DNA of 64,000 nucleotides from contig JACKEY010000006.1 in assembly GCA_020632755.1 (NCBI GenBank), positions 310,001 to 374,000 on the forward strand, given 5' to 3'. The translations under genes were made by a program, and so were the position numbers. This stretch comes from Alphaproteobacteria bacterium (lineage in GTDB: Bacteria; Myxococcota_A; UBA796; UBA2385). The notes below the pieces were generated by a model that saw only the letters and a list, made by a program, of their open reading frames with translations, was not told the origin of the DNA and ran no database searches. Positions 33,851 to 41,960 of this stretch are shown piece after piece. The first letter of the stretch is position 1, and every line of letters starts with the position of its first letter.

Positions 33851-33872
33851 CGACGGCTTCCGGGCAGCGCCC

Positions 33873-34721
33873 TCAGGCGACCCGCGGCCGCGACGCCAGC
33901 CACAGTCCCGCGGGCACGCTCGTGAGCACCGTCGCGCAGACCCAGGCCACGGCCGGGCCGGCGACCAGCCCCAGCGCCGGCAGCGCCCAGGCGGCCAGCA
34001 GGGCGTAGGCCGCGACCGAGGAGCTGCCGAGCATCATCGGGCCCACCGCACCCACCGGCACGGCTTCTCCCTGGGACAGCCACAGGCTGACCATCGTGGT
34101 CAGGAAGATCGCCGGGAAGACGCTGGCCATGCCCGCCAGCAGGTCCAGCCCGGTGCTGGCGATGGCGACGCTGGCGCCGATGGCGCAGGCCGCCAGCAGC
34201 CCGCGGCCGAGCAGGGTCGGCAGCGGCACCCGGCGGGTCCCCCGCGGCGCCGGCAGCGGGGCCAGGCAGGCCAGCGCGCCGACCCCCACGATGAGCAGGG
34301 TGGTGCCGACCCCCAGCGCGGCGGTCGGCAGCCCGGCGGCGCGGGCCGCCCCCCCGCCGACGACGATGCCTGCCGCGCCCAGCCCCCAGGCCGTCAGCGA
34401 CAGGACGACCATCCAGGCCAGCCGCGCGCCCAGGGTCGCGGCCGGCAGGCGCCCGGGCAGCACCCGCCACAGCCACAGGAAGCCGGCGTTGAGCAGCATG
34501 CCCGCCGGCACGGCGAGCATCGCGTCGCGGAAGGCCGCAGGCGTCGGCGCGCCCAGGAAGATGCCGATGCTGGCCGGCACGATGGTGGTGGGCAGCGTGC
34601 CCAGGATGCCGCCCAGGCGGCCGCCCCAGCGCTCGATGGCGACCGTCACCCCGATCGCGACGCCGCCCGCCATCAGGGCGGGCAGCAGCAGGGCAGCGGG
34701 GCTCAGGTCGGGGGCCAGCAC
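33873..34721 (-). CDS. Polytopic inner-membrane protein of unknown function
   Basis: 282 residues with about eight hydrophobic segments, small residues throughout, and Pro/Gly-rich helices such as GILGTLPTTIVPASIGI. The start is GTG, 9 nt after the stop of the upstream gene, so the two are probably co-transcribed. There is no transporter signature that I recognise. A small-molecule permease or channel-like protein is possible. Confidence 0.7.
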   Translation of the reverse strand: MLAPDLSPAALLLPALMAGGVAIGVTVAIERWGGRLGGILGTLPTTIVPASIGIFLGAPTPAAFRDAMLAVPAGMLLNAGFLWLWRVLPGRLPAATLGARLAWMVVLSLTAWGLGAAGIVVGGGAARAAGLPTAALGVGTTLLIVGVGALACLAPLPAPRGTRRVPLPTLLGRGLLAACAIGASVAIASTGLDLLAGMASVFPAIFLTTMVSLWLSQGEAVPVGAVGPMMLGSSSVAAYALLAAWALPALGLVAGPAVAWVCATVLTSVPAGLWLASRPRVA

Positions 34722-34730
34722 CCGCGGGGG

Positions 34731-35519
34731 CTATCCCTCCGCGGCGTCGTCCGCGGCCCCGTCCGCGGCCCCCTCCGCAGCGGGCACCTCTGCGGCGTCC
34801 ACGACCTCGACGGCGTCCCCGGGGACCTCGATCTGCTCGACGGGCTCGACGGTCTCGGGGACCGGCTCGGCCTCGCGCAGCAGCAGCCCGGCGCCCAGCA
34901 GCAGCGGCAGCGCCTTGTCGTCCTGGGCGCCGAAGGTCTGGTTCAGGCTGAACAGCGCCAGGGCGATGCCGACCGGCGCGCTGACCTTGGCGACGGTGGA
35001 CGCGCCTGCCCGGATGCCCGTGAACACGGGCCCGACCTTGGGCAGCAGCGGTACCAGGTCCCACAGGGGGCCACGGGTCCACTGCAGCAGCTTGAGGGCC
35101 GCGATGTGGCTGCCGGCGGCGCCGGCCCCGCCCGCGACGCCGGCGAAGGCGCCGCCCAGCCGCCTCGACAGGCGCTCCAGCGCGGCGGGGTCGACCTGGT
35201 CCAGCGCCTCGACCCGACCGTCGGGCAGCACCTCGGTCACCAGCGCGTCCAGGCGCCGCCAGGCGTCGCCTTCGGGCAGCTCCAGGTCCAGGCGGCGGGC
35301 GACCCGGTCCACCAGGCGGTCCAGGCTGGCCGGCAGCGCGACCATCCCGGCAGGTGTGTGGGTGCGCCACCACAGCTGGCGGACGAAGCGGTCGGCCAGG
35401 GCGTTGGCGTCGGCGTCTTCGGGGGTGTCCACGCCGGCCCCCTCCAGCACGGCGGCCAGCCCCTCCCGCGAGCAGCGGGACAGGCGCAGGGCGAGGTCGT
35501 GGCGCGAGACGGTGGACAT
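34731..35519 (-). CDS. Hypothetical protein with glycine-rich hydrophobic centre and acidic tail
   Basis: 262 residues. ATG at 35519 follows GGGAG at 5 nt. Residues 1-120 are helical and charged; about 125-205 is Gly/Ala-rich and hydrophobic (GGAFAGVAGGAGAAG, then FTGIRAGASTVAKVSAPVGIALALF), which could insert in membrane. The last 45 residues are acidic with repeated Glu-Val and Ala. No family is recognised. It is followed on the same strand by the polytopic membrane-protein gene. Confidence 0.7.
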   Translation of the reverse strand: MSTVSRHDLALRLSRCSREGLAAVLEGAGVDTPEDADANALADRFVRQLWWRTHTPAGMVALPASLDRLVDRVARRLDLELPEGDAWRRLDALVTEVLPDGRVEALDQVDPAALERLSRRLGGAFAGVAGGAGAAGSHIAALKLLQWTRGPLWDLVPLLPKVGPVFTGIRAGASTVAKVSAPVGIALALFSLNQTFGAQDDKALPLLLGAGLLLREAEPVPETVEPVEQIEVPGDAVEVVDAAEVPAAEGAADGAADDAAEG

Positions 35520-35576
35520 GGCGGCTCCCGGGGGCATGCTCGCCCCTCGCTGTCGCCCCACGCTACGAGCGAGGCG

Positions 35577-36773
35577 GTGGCAGGATTGCGCCACTCCTCC
35601 CTGCACACGAGGTCCGGGATCTCCACCCCTCCCCCGAAGAACCTGCGGACCCTGCTGGCCGAGTCCCCGCCGCCGGTGTCGATGAAGCAGGCGTGGCGGG
35701 CCTACCTGCAGGGGGTCCGCGCGCACCGGCGCGCCTCCGGCTGGCAGGCCGTGCACGGCGACCGCGCCGCCCTCGAGCGCACCCTCGACCGGCCGGTGCC
35801 CGCCCCCGAGGTCGAGCCCCGCGCGGCCACCGTCGCCCGCACCATCAAGGGCGTGCTGCAGGTGCTGGTCCACCACGAGCTCTCGCCCGGCGACCGCGGC
35901 GACGCCGTGCGCAAGGTCGACGCCGGCCTGTGCCGCCTGGCGCCCGCCGTGGTCGACGCGCCGCTGCGCGTGGTCGTCAGCGGCTGGCCGCCCGGTGTGC
36001 CCGACGACGTGCGCGCAGCCGTGGTCGGGCTGCCCTGGGCCGCCGAGCTGTGGCTGCGGCCGCGCGACGCGGCGTCCCTGGTGCACGCCCTCGACGGGCA
36101 GCCCCTCGGCGGCAGCGAGCTGCGGGTCCAGGTCGCCCTGCCCGACGGCACCGCCTTGCCCGACGGCACCGTGCTGCCCGCCCCGCCGCGCGAGGCCCGG
36201 GATCGCAGCCGTCGCACCCGGGGACGCCCGTGGCTGCCGCACCACGACGAGCAGGGCCGGAACAGCCTGTCCCCCCTCGCGCTGGCCGAGGCCCAGGCCG
36301 CGCTGGTCCCCACCCCGGCCGTGGTGGACGCCTTCTGCGGCATCGGCGGGAACAGCGTTGCCTTCGCCCGGGCCGGGCTGCGGGTCGTGGCCATCGAGCA
36401 GGACGCGGAGCGCGCCGCGCTGGCGCGCGACAACCTGGCCACCCTGGGGCTGGCCGTGGCGGTCCGCACCGCCGACGCGAGCAGCCTCCTCTCGACCCTG
36501 CCCCTCCCCGGGACCCCCTGCACCCTGTTCCTGGACCCACCCTGGGGCGGCCCGGGCAGCGGCGGCCGCCCGACCGACTGGTCCTCCCTCGTGCCCCTCT
36601 CCGCCGAGACCCTCGCCCGGTTCGACGTGCTGCTGCTCAAGGCGCCCCGCGCCTTCGACCTCGCTTCCCTGCCGCCCGACCGGGCCTGGTCGGCGACCTT
36701 CCACCTCTCCGAGCCCGGAGCCGACGGGCGCGCAGTGGTCAAGGCCATCAGCTGCGTGGGAACCCGCGCGTGA
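35577..36773 (+). CDS. TGS1-like SAM-dependent methyltransferase
   Basis: 398 residues if GTG at 35577 is used; ATG at 35682 is an alternative start 35 codons later, but coding-type codon use begins before it. The C-terminal domain (about 235-398) has the TGS1 signature: VDAFCGIGGNSVAFA (D251), an acidic strand end AIEQDAE and FLDPPWGGPG (D320). In eukaryotes TGS1 makes the trimethylguanosine cap; bacterial relatives have no established substrate. The N-terminal half (about 1-230) is unlike TGS1, with a charged helical part and a strand-rich middle. The gene is divergent from the hypothetical gene at 35519. Confidence 0.8.
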   Translation: MAGLRHSSLHTRSGISTPPPKNLRTLLAESPPPVSMKQAWRAYLQGVRAHRRASGWQAVHGDRAALERTLDRPVPAPEVEPRAATVARTIKGVLQVLVHHELSPGDRGDAVRKVDAGLCRLAPAVVDAPLRVVVSGWPPGVPDDVRAAVVGLPWAAELWLRPRDAASLVHALDGQPLGGSELRVQVALPDGTALPDGTVLPAPPREARDRSRRTRGRPWLPHHDEQGRNSLSPLALAEAQAALVPTPAVVDAFCGIGGNSVAFARAGLRVVAIEQDAERAALARDNLATLGLAVAVRTADASSLLSTLPLPGTPCTLFLDPPWGGPGSGGRPTDWSSLVPLSAETLARFDVLLLKAPRAFDLASLPPDRAWSATFHLSEPGADGRAVVKAISCVGTRA

Positions 36774-36872
36774 CCGCGCGGCGCACCGGGGCGCCCGGTC
36801 AGCCGGTATGCTGGGGGTGCCGGGGCACCGGCGTGCGCACCATGGGCACGGGCGGCCGTGCGGAGGGACGGG

Positions 36873-38654
36873 ATGGGTGACGAGAAGACCGGGGACGAGA
36901 AGAAGGGCAGCGCCTTCCCCTGGGCGCGCAACCTCGACTCTGCCTTTCCCTTCCGCAAGGGCCGCACGGCGATCCCCGACGACGAGCCGACCGAAGGCAC
37001 GAACGACCCGCGGCCGGACGGGGCGCCGTCGCCCCCGCACGTCTCCGGCGCGCGCCCGGCCGATCCCGAGACCCTGCGCACCGGCCCGACGTCGATCTCG
37101 GCCCTGCTGAGCGGCGGGCGCAAGCGCCGCCCGGTCGAAGACGAGACCGACGGGGTCCGCCCGGCCGGCGAAGACGAAGAGGAGTCGAGCAGCGCCGAAG
37201 CGGTCGGCAGCTGGCCCAGCGCCGACGACCGCCTGAGCGCCATCCGCAAGCTGATGCCCCGCACGCCGTCGATGGACGACGTGCCGCTGCCGATCGAAGA
37301 CAAGGCCGCCCTGCCCGAGCCGCCGCCCGAACCCAAGCGCGGCACCCGCAGCCGGCTGGGCCTGGGTTCGAGCGCCGAAGGCAGCCTGCGCCGCGGCCGG
37401 TTCCGCCCGAACGAGCCCAGCGACCTCGACGCCGCCGGCCTGCCCGACGGCCTCGTCGAAGCGTTGGTGGTCAAGCACCTCTACAACTCGCCGGGCGCGA
37501 GCGGCCGGGCGCTGGCCTACGACGTCGGCCTGCGCAACACCATCGTCGTCCGCATCCTCGAAGACCTGAAGATGCGGCGGCTGGCCATCCACCGCGCCGC
37601 CGCCGCGATGGGCGACTTCTACTACGAGCTCACCGAAGAAGGCCGCGACCTGGCCCGCGGGCTCAACAAGGACAGCCGCTATGCCGGTCCTGCGCCGGTG
37701 CCGCTGGTCCAGTACGTCGAGTCGGTCAAGAAGCAGGCCATCTCGACCGAGAAGCCCAAGCTGCCCCAGCTGCGCGGCGCCTTCTCCGACATGAAGGTGC
37801 CCGACAGCCTGCTCAACCGCATCGGCCCGGCCGTCACCCACGGCAAGGGTATGTTCATGTACGGCCCGCCGGGCAACGGCAAGACCTCGCTGGCCGAGCG
37901 CATCACCCGGGCCTACGGCCAGACCGTCTACATCCCACACGCCATCTACGCCGGCGGGCACATCATCCAGGTGTTCGACCCCGCCGTGCACGTGCCGGTC
38001 GACGAGTCCGACATCCAGGCCACCAGCGCCAACGACAAGATCGACCGCCGCTGGGTGCGCTGCCGGCGTCCGACCGTGCTGGTGGGCGGCGAGCTCACCA
38101 TGGACGCCCTGGACATCGCCTTCGACGAGGTCGACGGCATCTGCGAAGCCCCCATCCAGATCAAGGCCAACTGCGGCACGCTGGTCATCGACGACTTCGG
38201 TCGCCAGCGCATGCCCCCCGACGAGCTGCTGAACCGCTGGATCGTGCCCCTCGAGAAGCAGGTCGACTACATCGCCCTGCCCGGCGGGCGCAAGGAAGCC
38301 TTTCCCTTCGAGTGCCTGCTGGTGTTCAGCACCAACATGGAACCGCGGGACCTGGTCGACGAGGCCTTCCTGCGCCGCATCCCCTACAAGCTCGAGGTCG
38401 GCGACCCCGACGACGACACCTTCATGGAGCTGCTCGAGCAGATCTGCGCGAAGCTCGGCCTCGAGGTCGTCGACGACTCCCTGCAGTACCTGCTGCAGCA
38501 CCACTTCAAGGCCACCGGCCGCAACATGCGGTTCTGCCATCCCCGCGACCTGATGCTGCAGGTGCTCAACCTGTGCCGGTTCCGCGAAGAGCCGCTGGTG
38601 GTCGACCGCCACAAGGTCGACGAAGCCGTGCTGATGTACTTCAGCCTGCTGTAG
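36873..38654 (+). CDS. Winged-helix AAA ATPase with long disordered N-terminus
   Basis: 593 residues, ATG after GGAGGG at 5 nt. Residues 1-185 are charged and proline-rich, apparently disordered. About 195-265 looks like a winged-helix domain (LVEALVVKHLYNSPG, ELTEEGRDL). The AAA domain follows: Walker A GPPGNGKTS near 330, Walker B LVIDDFGRQ near 437, sensor FSTNMEPRDL near 485, and an arginine pair RRIPYK. Proteins of this build occur widely in Myxococcota and Planctomycetes without an assigned job; substrate remodelling at a pilus or secretion site has been suggested for related ones. It is followed by a secreted protein gene in the same direction. Confidence 0.85.
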   Translation: MGDEKTGDEKKGSAFPWARNLDSAFPFRKGRTAIPDDEPTEGTNDPRPDGAPSPPHVSGARPADPETLRTGPTSISALLSGGRKRRPVEDETDGVRPAGEDEEESSSAEAVGSWPSADDRLSAIRKLMPRTPSMDDVPLPIEDKAALPEPPPEPKRGTRSRLGLGSSAEGSLRRGRFRPNEPSDLDAAGLPDGLVEALVVKHLYNSPGASGRALAYDVGLRNTIVVRILEDLKMRRLAIHRAAAAMGDFYYELTEEGRDLARGLNKDSRYAGPAPVPLVQYVESVKKQAISTEKPKLPQLRGAFSDMKVPDSLLNRIGPAVTHGKGMFMYGPPGNGKTSLAERITRAYGQTVYIPHAIYAGGHIIQVFDPAVHVPVDESDIQATSANDKIDRRWVRCRRPTVLVGGELTMDALDIAFDEVDGICEAPIQIKANCGTLVIDDFGRQRMPPDELLNRWIVPLEKQVDYIALPGGRKEAFPFECLLVFSTNMEPRDLVDEAFLRRIPYKLEVGDPDDDTFMELLEQICAKLGLEVVDDSLQYLLQHHFKATGRNMRFCHPRDLMLQVLNLCRFREEPLVVDRHKVDEAVLMYFSLL

Positions 38655-38712
38655 CCCGCGTCGTGGGGAACCCCCGCCGACCGGCTATGGTCTGCGGGAG
38701 CCCGGAGGTCCC

Positions 38713-39681
38713 ATGTCCCGCCCCCTGGCGGTCGCCGCCGCCCTGCTCGCGCTGCTGGCCAGCCCCGTCGCCGCCGCCGCGTCGCGCATGGTCGTGACCG
38801 CGCCGCAGGAGATCCGCGTCGTCCTGGACCAGCAGCCCATCTCGACCGGGGCCGGGCTCGGGCGCATCACGATCAGCAACGTCACGCCGGGGCGCCACCA
38901 CCTGGTGCTGCTCGACATGAGCGGGGCCCTGCTCTACCAGGCCACCATCGACGTGCCCGACAACGTCAGCGCGACGGTGACCTGGGACGGCACGCGGGCC
39001 GCCCTGGCCGGGATCACCGAGGTCACGGGCACCACCGCCGATGCCCCCTCGCCCTACGCCGACCCGGCCGACACCCCCGTCGAAGAAGACACGGCCGCCC
39101 TCGAGCGCGCCCAGGACGAAGACCCCGACGGCATGAAGGCCAGCGCCAACGGGCAGCAGGAGAAGCGCGACTACCACTCCGTCGGTGGGCGCATCCCCTA
39201 CGAGGTCACCCAGGTCACCGGCCAGGCCGCCCAGGTCGTCGTCGGGAACCCCATCCAGGCCGCCGAGCCCGCGGTGAGCGCCGTGACCGGCGGCTTCCAG
39301 TACATGGTCTACTCGGCGGAAGCGGGCACCGGGCGCAAGCGCTACGACCCCGCCGCCCGCCAGGGTCGCCCCGACGTGGCCCCGCCCGTGCTCGAGAAGG
39401 TGAAGCTCACCAACACCACCGGGGCCCCCCTGTCGGTGTTCGTCGACGGCATGTGGCTGCACGACTTCGCCGCCGACGACTGGACCAAGGAAGGCCCCCA
39501 GGTCTACGAAGCCGAGCTCGAGGTCGGCCGCCGCGAGCTGCAGTTCATCGACCGCCGCACCAAGGGCATGGTCTACCAGGGCTCGCTGCGGGTGAAGGAA
39601 GGCTTCGTCGTCGAGATGTCCTTCTCGGATGTGCAGCCGCCCAAGGCCGACAACGCGAACTGGGCCTGGGCCGCCCAGTAG
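38713..39681 (+). CDS. Secreted protein with PEGA-like repeats, function unknown
   Basis: 322 residues, ATG after CCGGAGG. A signal peptide ends near SPVAAAA. Residues about 30-95 resemble a PEGA-type beta domain (VVLDQQPISTGAG, PGRHHLVLL). An acidic spacer and a second beta-rich domain with similar phrasing follow (LSVFVDGMWLHDF, VGRRELQFIDRR). PEGA domains are found in cell-envelope proteins. It lies 24 nt before the next gene, so both may be one transcript. A TATGGT hexamer 21 nt upstream of the start is a possible -10. Confidence 0.75.
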   Translation: MSRPLAVAAALLALLASPVAAAASRMVVTAPQEIRVVLDQQPISTGAGLGRITISNVTPGRHHLVLLDMSGALLYQATIDVPDNVSATVTWDGTRAALAGITEVTGTTADAPSPYADPADTPVEEDTAALERAQDEDPDGMKASANGQQEKRDYHSVGGRIPYEVTQVTGQAAQVVVGNPIQAAEPAVSAVTGGFQYMVYSAEAGTGRKRYDPAARQGRPDVAPPVLEKVKLTNTTGAPLSVFVDGMWLHDFAADDWTKEGPQVYEAELEVGRRELQFIDRRTKGMVYQGSLRVKEGFVVEMSFSDVQPPKADNANWAWAAQ

Positions 39682-39705
39682 GGGCGCCGCCGACACGGGA
39701 GCAAC

Positions 39706-40548
39706 GTGGACGTCGACGAGATCCTGCGGGCAGCGGCCCGCCGCCGGTTCGCCCAGGTGGTCGATCCGGCCCTGGGACAGGGCATCGCCCTGGGCGAAGC
39801 CGCGGCCTGCTTGGCGGCCGAAGAGCAGCCCGGCACCGACCCCTCGGTCGTGCTCGGCATGCTCGACGGCCTGGCCGAAGGCCTGCACGTACCGGCCGAC
39901 CTGCCCGAGGTGCAGCGCGTGGCGCGGCTGGGCCACCACCTGTTCGAGGCGCTCGGCTTCGGCGGGGACCTCGACGACTACGGCGACCCCGCCAACAGCT
40001 TCCTGGACCGGGTGATCGAGCGCCGCAAGGGCCTGCCGATCCTGCTGTCGGTCGTGGTGATCGAGGTCGGCCGCCGGGTCGGCGTGACCATCGACGGCGT
40101 GGGTTTTCCCGGGCACTTCCTGGTCCGTCCCCGTGACGTGGACCCGCCCTTCTTCATCGACCCCTACCACCAGGGCCGCATCGTCCGCCCCGACGAGCTC
40201 GGCGCCCGCCTGGACGCCATGACCGGCGGCCAGCGCCGGGACCTGCTCGAGCCCGTCGGACCCCGCGAGATCCTGCTGCGCATGAACCGCAACCTGAAGC
40301 AGGCCTGGCTCGAGAAGCGCGACGTACACGCCGTGTTGCGGGCCATCGAGCGACTGCTGCTGCTCGATCCGGGGCTGGTCGACGAGCGCCGTGACCGCGC
40401 CCTGCTCCTGGGCCAGCTCGGCCGGCTGGACACCGCCATCTCCGAGCTCGAGGCCTGGCTGCGGCTGCACCCCGACGCCCCGGAGTCCGACCGCCTGCGC
40501 CAGCACCTGGCGCGGCTGCTGGCCCGGCGGTCCAAAGCGTCCGGCTAG
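39706..40548 (+). CDS. SirB1-like transglutaminase-fold protein with TPR tail
   Basis: 280 residues, GTG start after GGGAG. The middle part carries the SirB1/transglutaminase-like signature: NSFLDRVIERRKGLPILLS, then GVGFPGHFLVR and FIDPYHQG. The C-terminal 80 residues form a TPR-like helical pair (LLLLDPGLVDERRDRALL, LGRLDTAISELEAWL). Members are cytoplasmic and of unclear function, often without peptidase activity. The stop codon is part of a CTAG palindrome. Confidence 0.85.
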   Translation: MDVDEILRAAARRRFAQVVDPALGQGIALGEAAACLAAEEQPGTDPSVVLGMLDGLAEGLHVPADLPEVQRVARLGHHLFEALGFGGDLDDYGDPANSFLDRVIERRKGLPILLSVVVIEVGRRVGVTIDGVGFPGHFLVRPRDVDPPFFIDPYHQGRIVRPDELGARLDAMTGGQRRDLLEPVGPREILLRMNRNLKQAWLEKRDVHAVLRAIERLLLLDPGLVDERRDRALLLGQLGRLDTAISELEAWLRLHPDAPESDRLRQHLARLLARRSKASG

Positions 40549-40557
40549 CGGCGCTAG
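40545..40557. repeat. CTAG palindrome at convergent gene ends
   Basis: CTAGCGGCGCTAG, with the TAG stop of the SirB1-like gene inside the left arm. Related copies occur at 43003, 49039 and 49067, always between convergent genes. Confidence 0.6.
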
Positions 40558-40563
40558 CCTGGC

Positions 40564-41163
40564 TCAGGCCAGGTCCACCGGGGTCAGCAGGATGACGCTG
40601 ATGCCCACGGCGTCTTCGTCCCCCAGGTTCCGGTAGCCATGGCGCTGATCGCCTCGGAACACCACCGCGTCTCCGGGGGCGAGCACGTAGTGCTGGCCGG
40701 CCACGGACAGGCCGAGGGTGCCCCGCTCGCAGGTCAGGTACTCGCGGGTGCCGCGGGTGTGGGGGCTGCCGGCCATCGCGCCGCCGGGCGGCAGGTGCAG
40801 GCGCTCGATGGCCAGGCCGGGCGTGGGGTCGGGGAGCAGGTCCCGGACGGTCGCGCTGCCCTTGCGGCGGGTCGGCAGGTCCGCCGCCCGGTACAGCCGC
40901 CCGATGTCGCGGGGAGGCGCGATCAGTTCGTCCAGCCCGACCTGCAGGGCGGCGGCCACGCGCAGCAGCACGGCCAGGGTCGGGTTGCCGCCCCCCGCTT
41001 CGAGCGTCGCCCAGGTGGCGCGCGGGAGGCCGGCGAGGGCCGCGACCCGGGCCTGGGAGAGGCCGCGGGCGTCTCGCAGGACACGCAGGTTCCGGGCGAG
41101 GTGATCGGCGGCAGGCGTGGGGTTGGGAGTCGGGGAGGAGGGGGGAGGGGAGGAGTCGTCCAT
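40564..41163 (-). CDS. XRE-cupin transcriptional regulator
   Basis: 199 residues from ATG at 41163; an in-frame ATG at 41202 would run through the dyad sites, so the later one is preferred. Residues about 20-85 are a helix-turn-helix of the XRE type (LRDARGLSQARVAALAGL, ATWATLEAGGGNPTL). About 105-199 is a cupin (LPPGGAMAGSPHTRGTREYL, LAPGDAVVFRGDQRHGY). Such regulators usually sense a small metabolite and control a neighbouring catabolic or efflux gene. The divergent SDR-queA-like pair is the natural target; two inverted repeats lie between them. Confidence 0.88.
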   Translation of the reverse strand: MDDSSPPPSSPTPNPTPAADHLARNLRVLRDARGLSQARVAALAGLPRATWATLEAGGGNPTLAVLLRVAAALQVGLDELIAPPRDIGRLYRAADLPTRRKGSATVRDLLPDPTPGLAIERLHLPPGGAMAGSPHTRGTREYLTCERGTLGLSVAGQHYVLAPGDAVVFRGDQRHGYRNLGDEDAVGISVILLTPVDLA

Positions 41164-41166
41164 GCG

Positions 41167-41180
41167 GTCGATGTATCGAC
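41167..41180. promoter_or_regulatory. Inverted repeat GTCGAT-GT-ATCGAC, operator candidate
   Basis: Perfect 6-bp arms with a 2-bp spacer, 3 bp from the start of the XRE-cupin gene. Position suggests autoregulation. Confidence 0.5.
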
Positions 41181-41194
41181 AGGATGACGGTGTG

Positions 41195-41210
41195 TCGACC
41201 ATCTGGTCGA
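41195..41210. promoter_or_regulatory. Inverted repeat TCGACC-N4-GGTCGA, operator candidate
   Basis: A second dyad with 6-bp arms sharing the GTCGA core, between the divergent regulator and SDR genes. On the minus strand TCGACA overlapping it could serve as a -35 box. Confidence 0.5.
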
Positions 41211-41258
41211 GGAGGCGACTGGGTGCGCGTAGAGGAGGAGCACCACCCCGGAGGACCC

Positions 41259-41960
41259 ATGCTTCCCACCCGCTCCATCCTCACCGGCGCCAGCCGCGGC
41301 CTCGGTCGTGCCCTGGCCCTCTCCCTCGCTCGACCCGGCGCGCGCCTGGTCCTGGTGGCACGGGGCGCCGACGCCCTGGACGCCGTGGCGGTCGCCGCCC
41401 GTGCCCGCGGCGCCGACGTGCTCGCCATCTCGGCCGATCAGGGCGAGCTGTCCGGGCTGGACGGTGTCGCCGCCCGCGCCCTGGACTTCCTGGGCACGCC
41501 CGAGCTGCTGGTGCTCAACGCCAGCACGCTGGGAGCCGTGCCCATGCCGCGGCTGCTCGACAGCAGCGACGACGTGCTCGAGCGCACCTTCCGCGTGAAC
41601 GCCGTCGGCCCGTTGGCCCTGGTCCGACGGCTGGCGCCGGCGATGGTGCTGGCGGGACGCGGCCATGTGGTCGGCATCTCGTCGGACGCGGCGGTCGAGG
41701 CCTACCCGACCTGGGGGCCCTACGGCGGCAGCAAGGCGGCGCTGGACCACCTGCTGGCGGTGCTCGCCGCCGAGCTCGACGGCAGCGGGGTGTCCGTGCA
41801 CGCCTTCGACCCCGGCGAGATGGCCACCGACATGCACCGCGACGCGCTGCCGGACGCCGATCCGGCCACGCTGCGCGATCCGTCCGACGTCGCGATCGCC
41901 CTGCTGGCGGCCCTGGACGACCCGGGCCCGGTCCGCCGGTCGCTGGGAGGTGCGGCATGA
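41259..41960 (+). CDS. Short-chain dehydrogenase/reductase
   Basis: 233 residues; ATG after CGGAGG at 5 nt. The motif TGASRGLGRALAL is a typical cofactor loop (the basic Arg suggests NADPH), NAS serves as the NAG motif, and the active site is S in GISSDA with Y155 and K159 (YGGSK). The gene overlaps the QueA-like gene by 4 nt, giving a coupled pair opposite the XRE-cupin regulator. The substrate is unknown. Confidence 0.87.
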   Translation: MLPTRSILTGASRGLGRALALSLARPGARLVLVARGADALDAVAVAARARGADVLAISADQGELSGLDGVAARALDFLGTPELLVLNASTLGAVPMPRLLDSSDDVLERTFRVNAVGPLALVRRLAPAMVLAGRGHVVGISSDAAVEAYPTWGPYGGSKAALDHLLAVLAAELDGSGVSVHAFDPGEMATDMHRDALPDADPATLRDPSDVAIALLAALDDPGPVRRSLGGAA

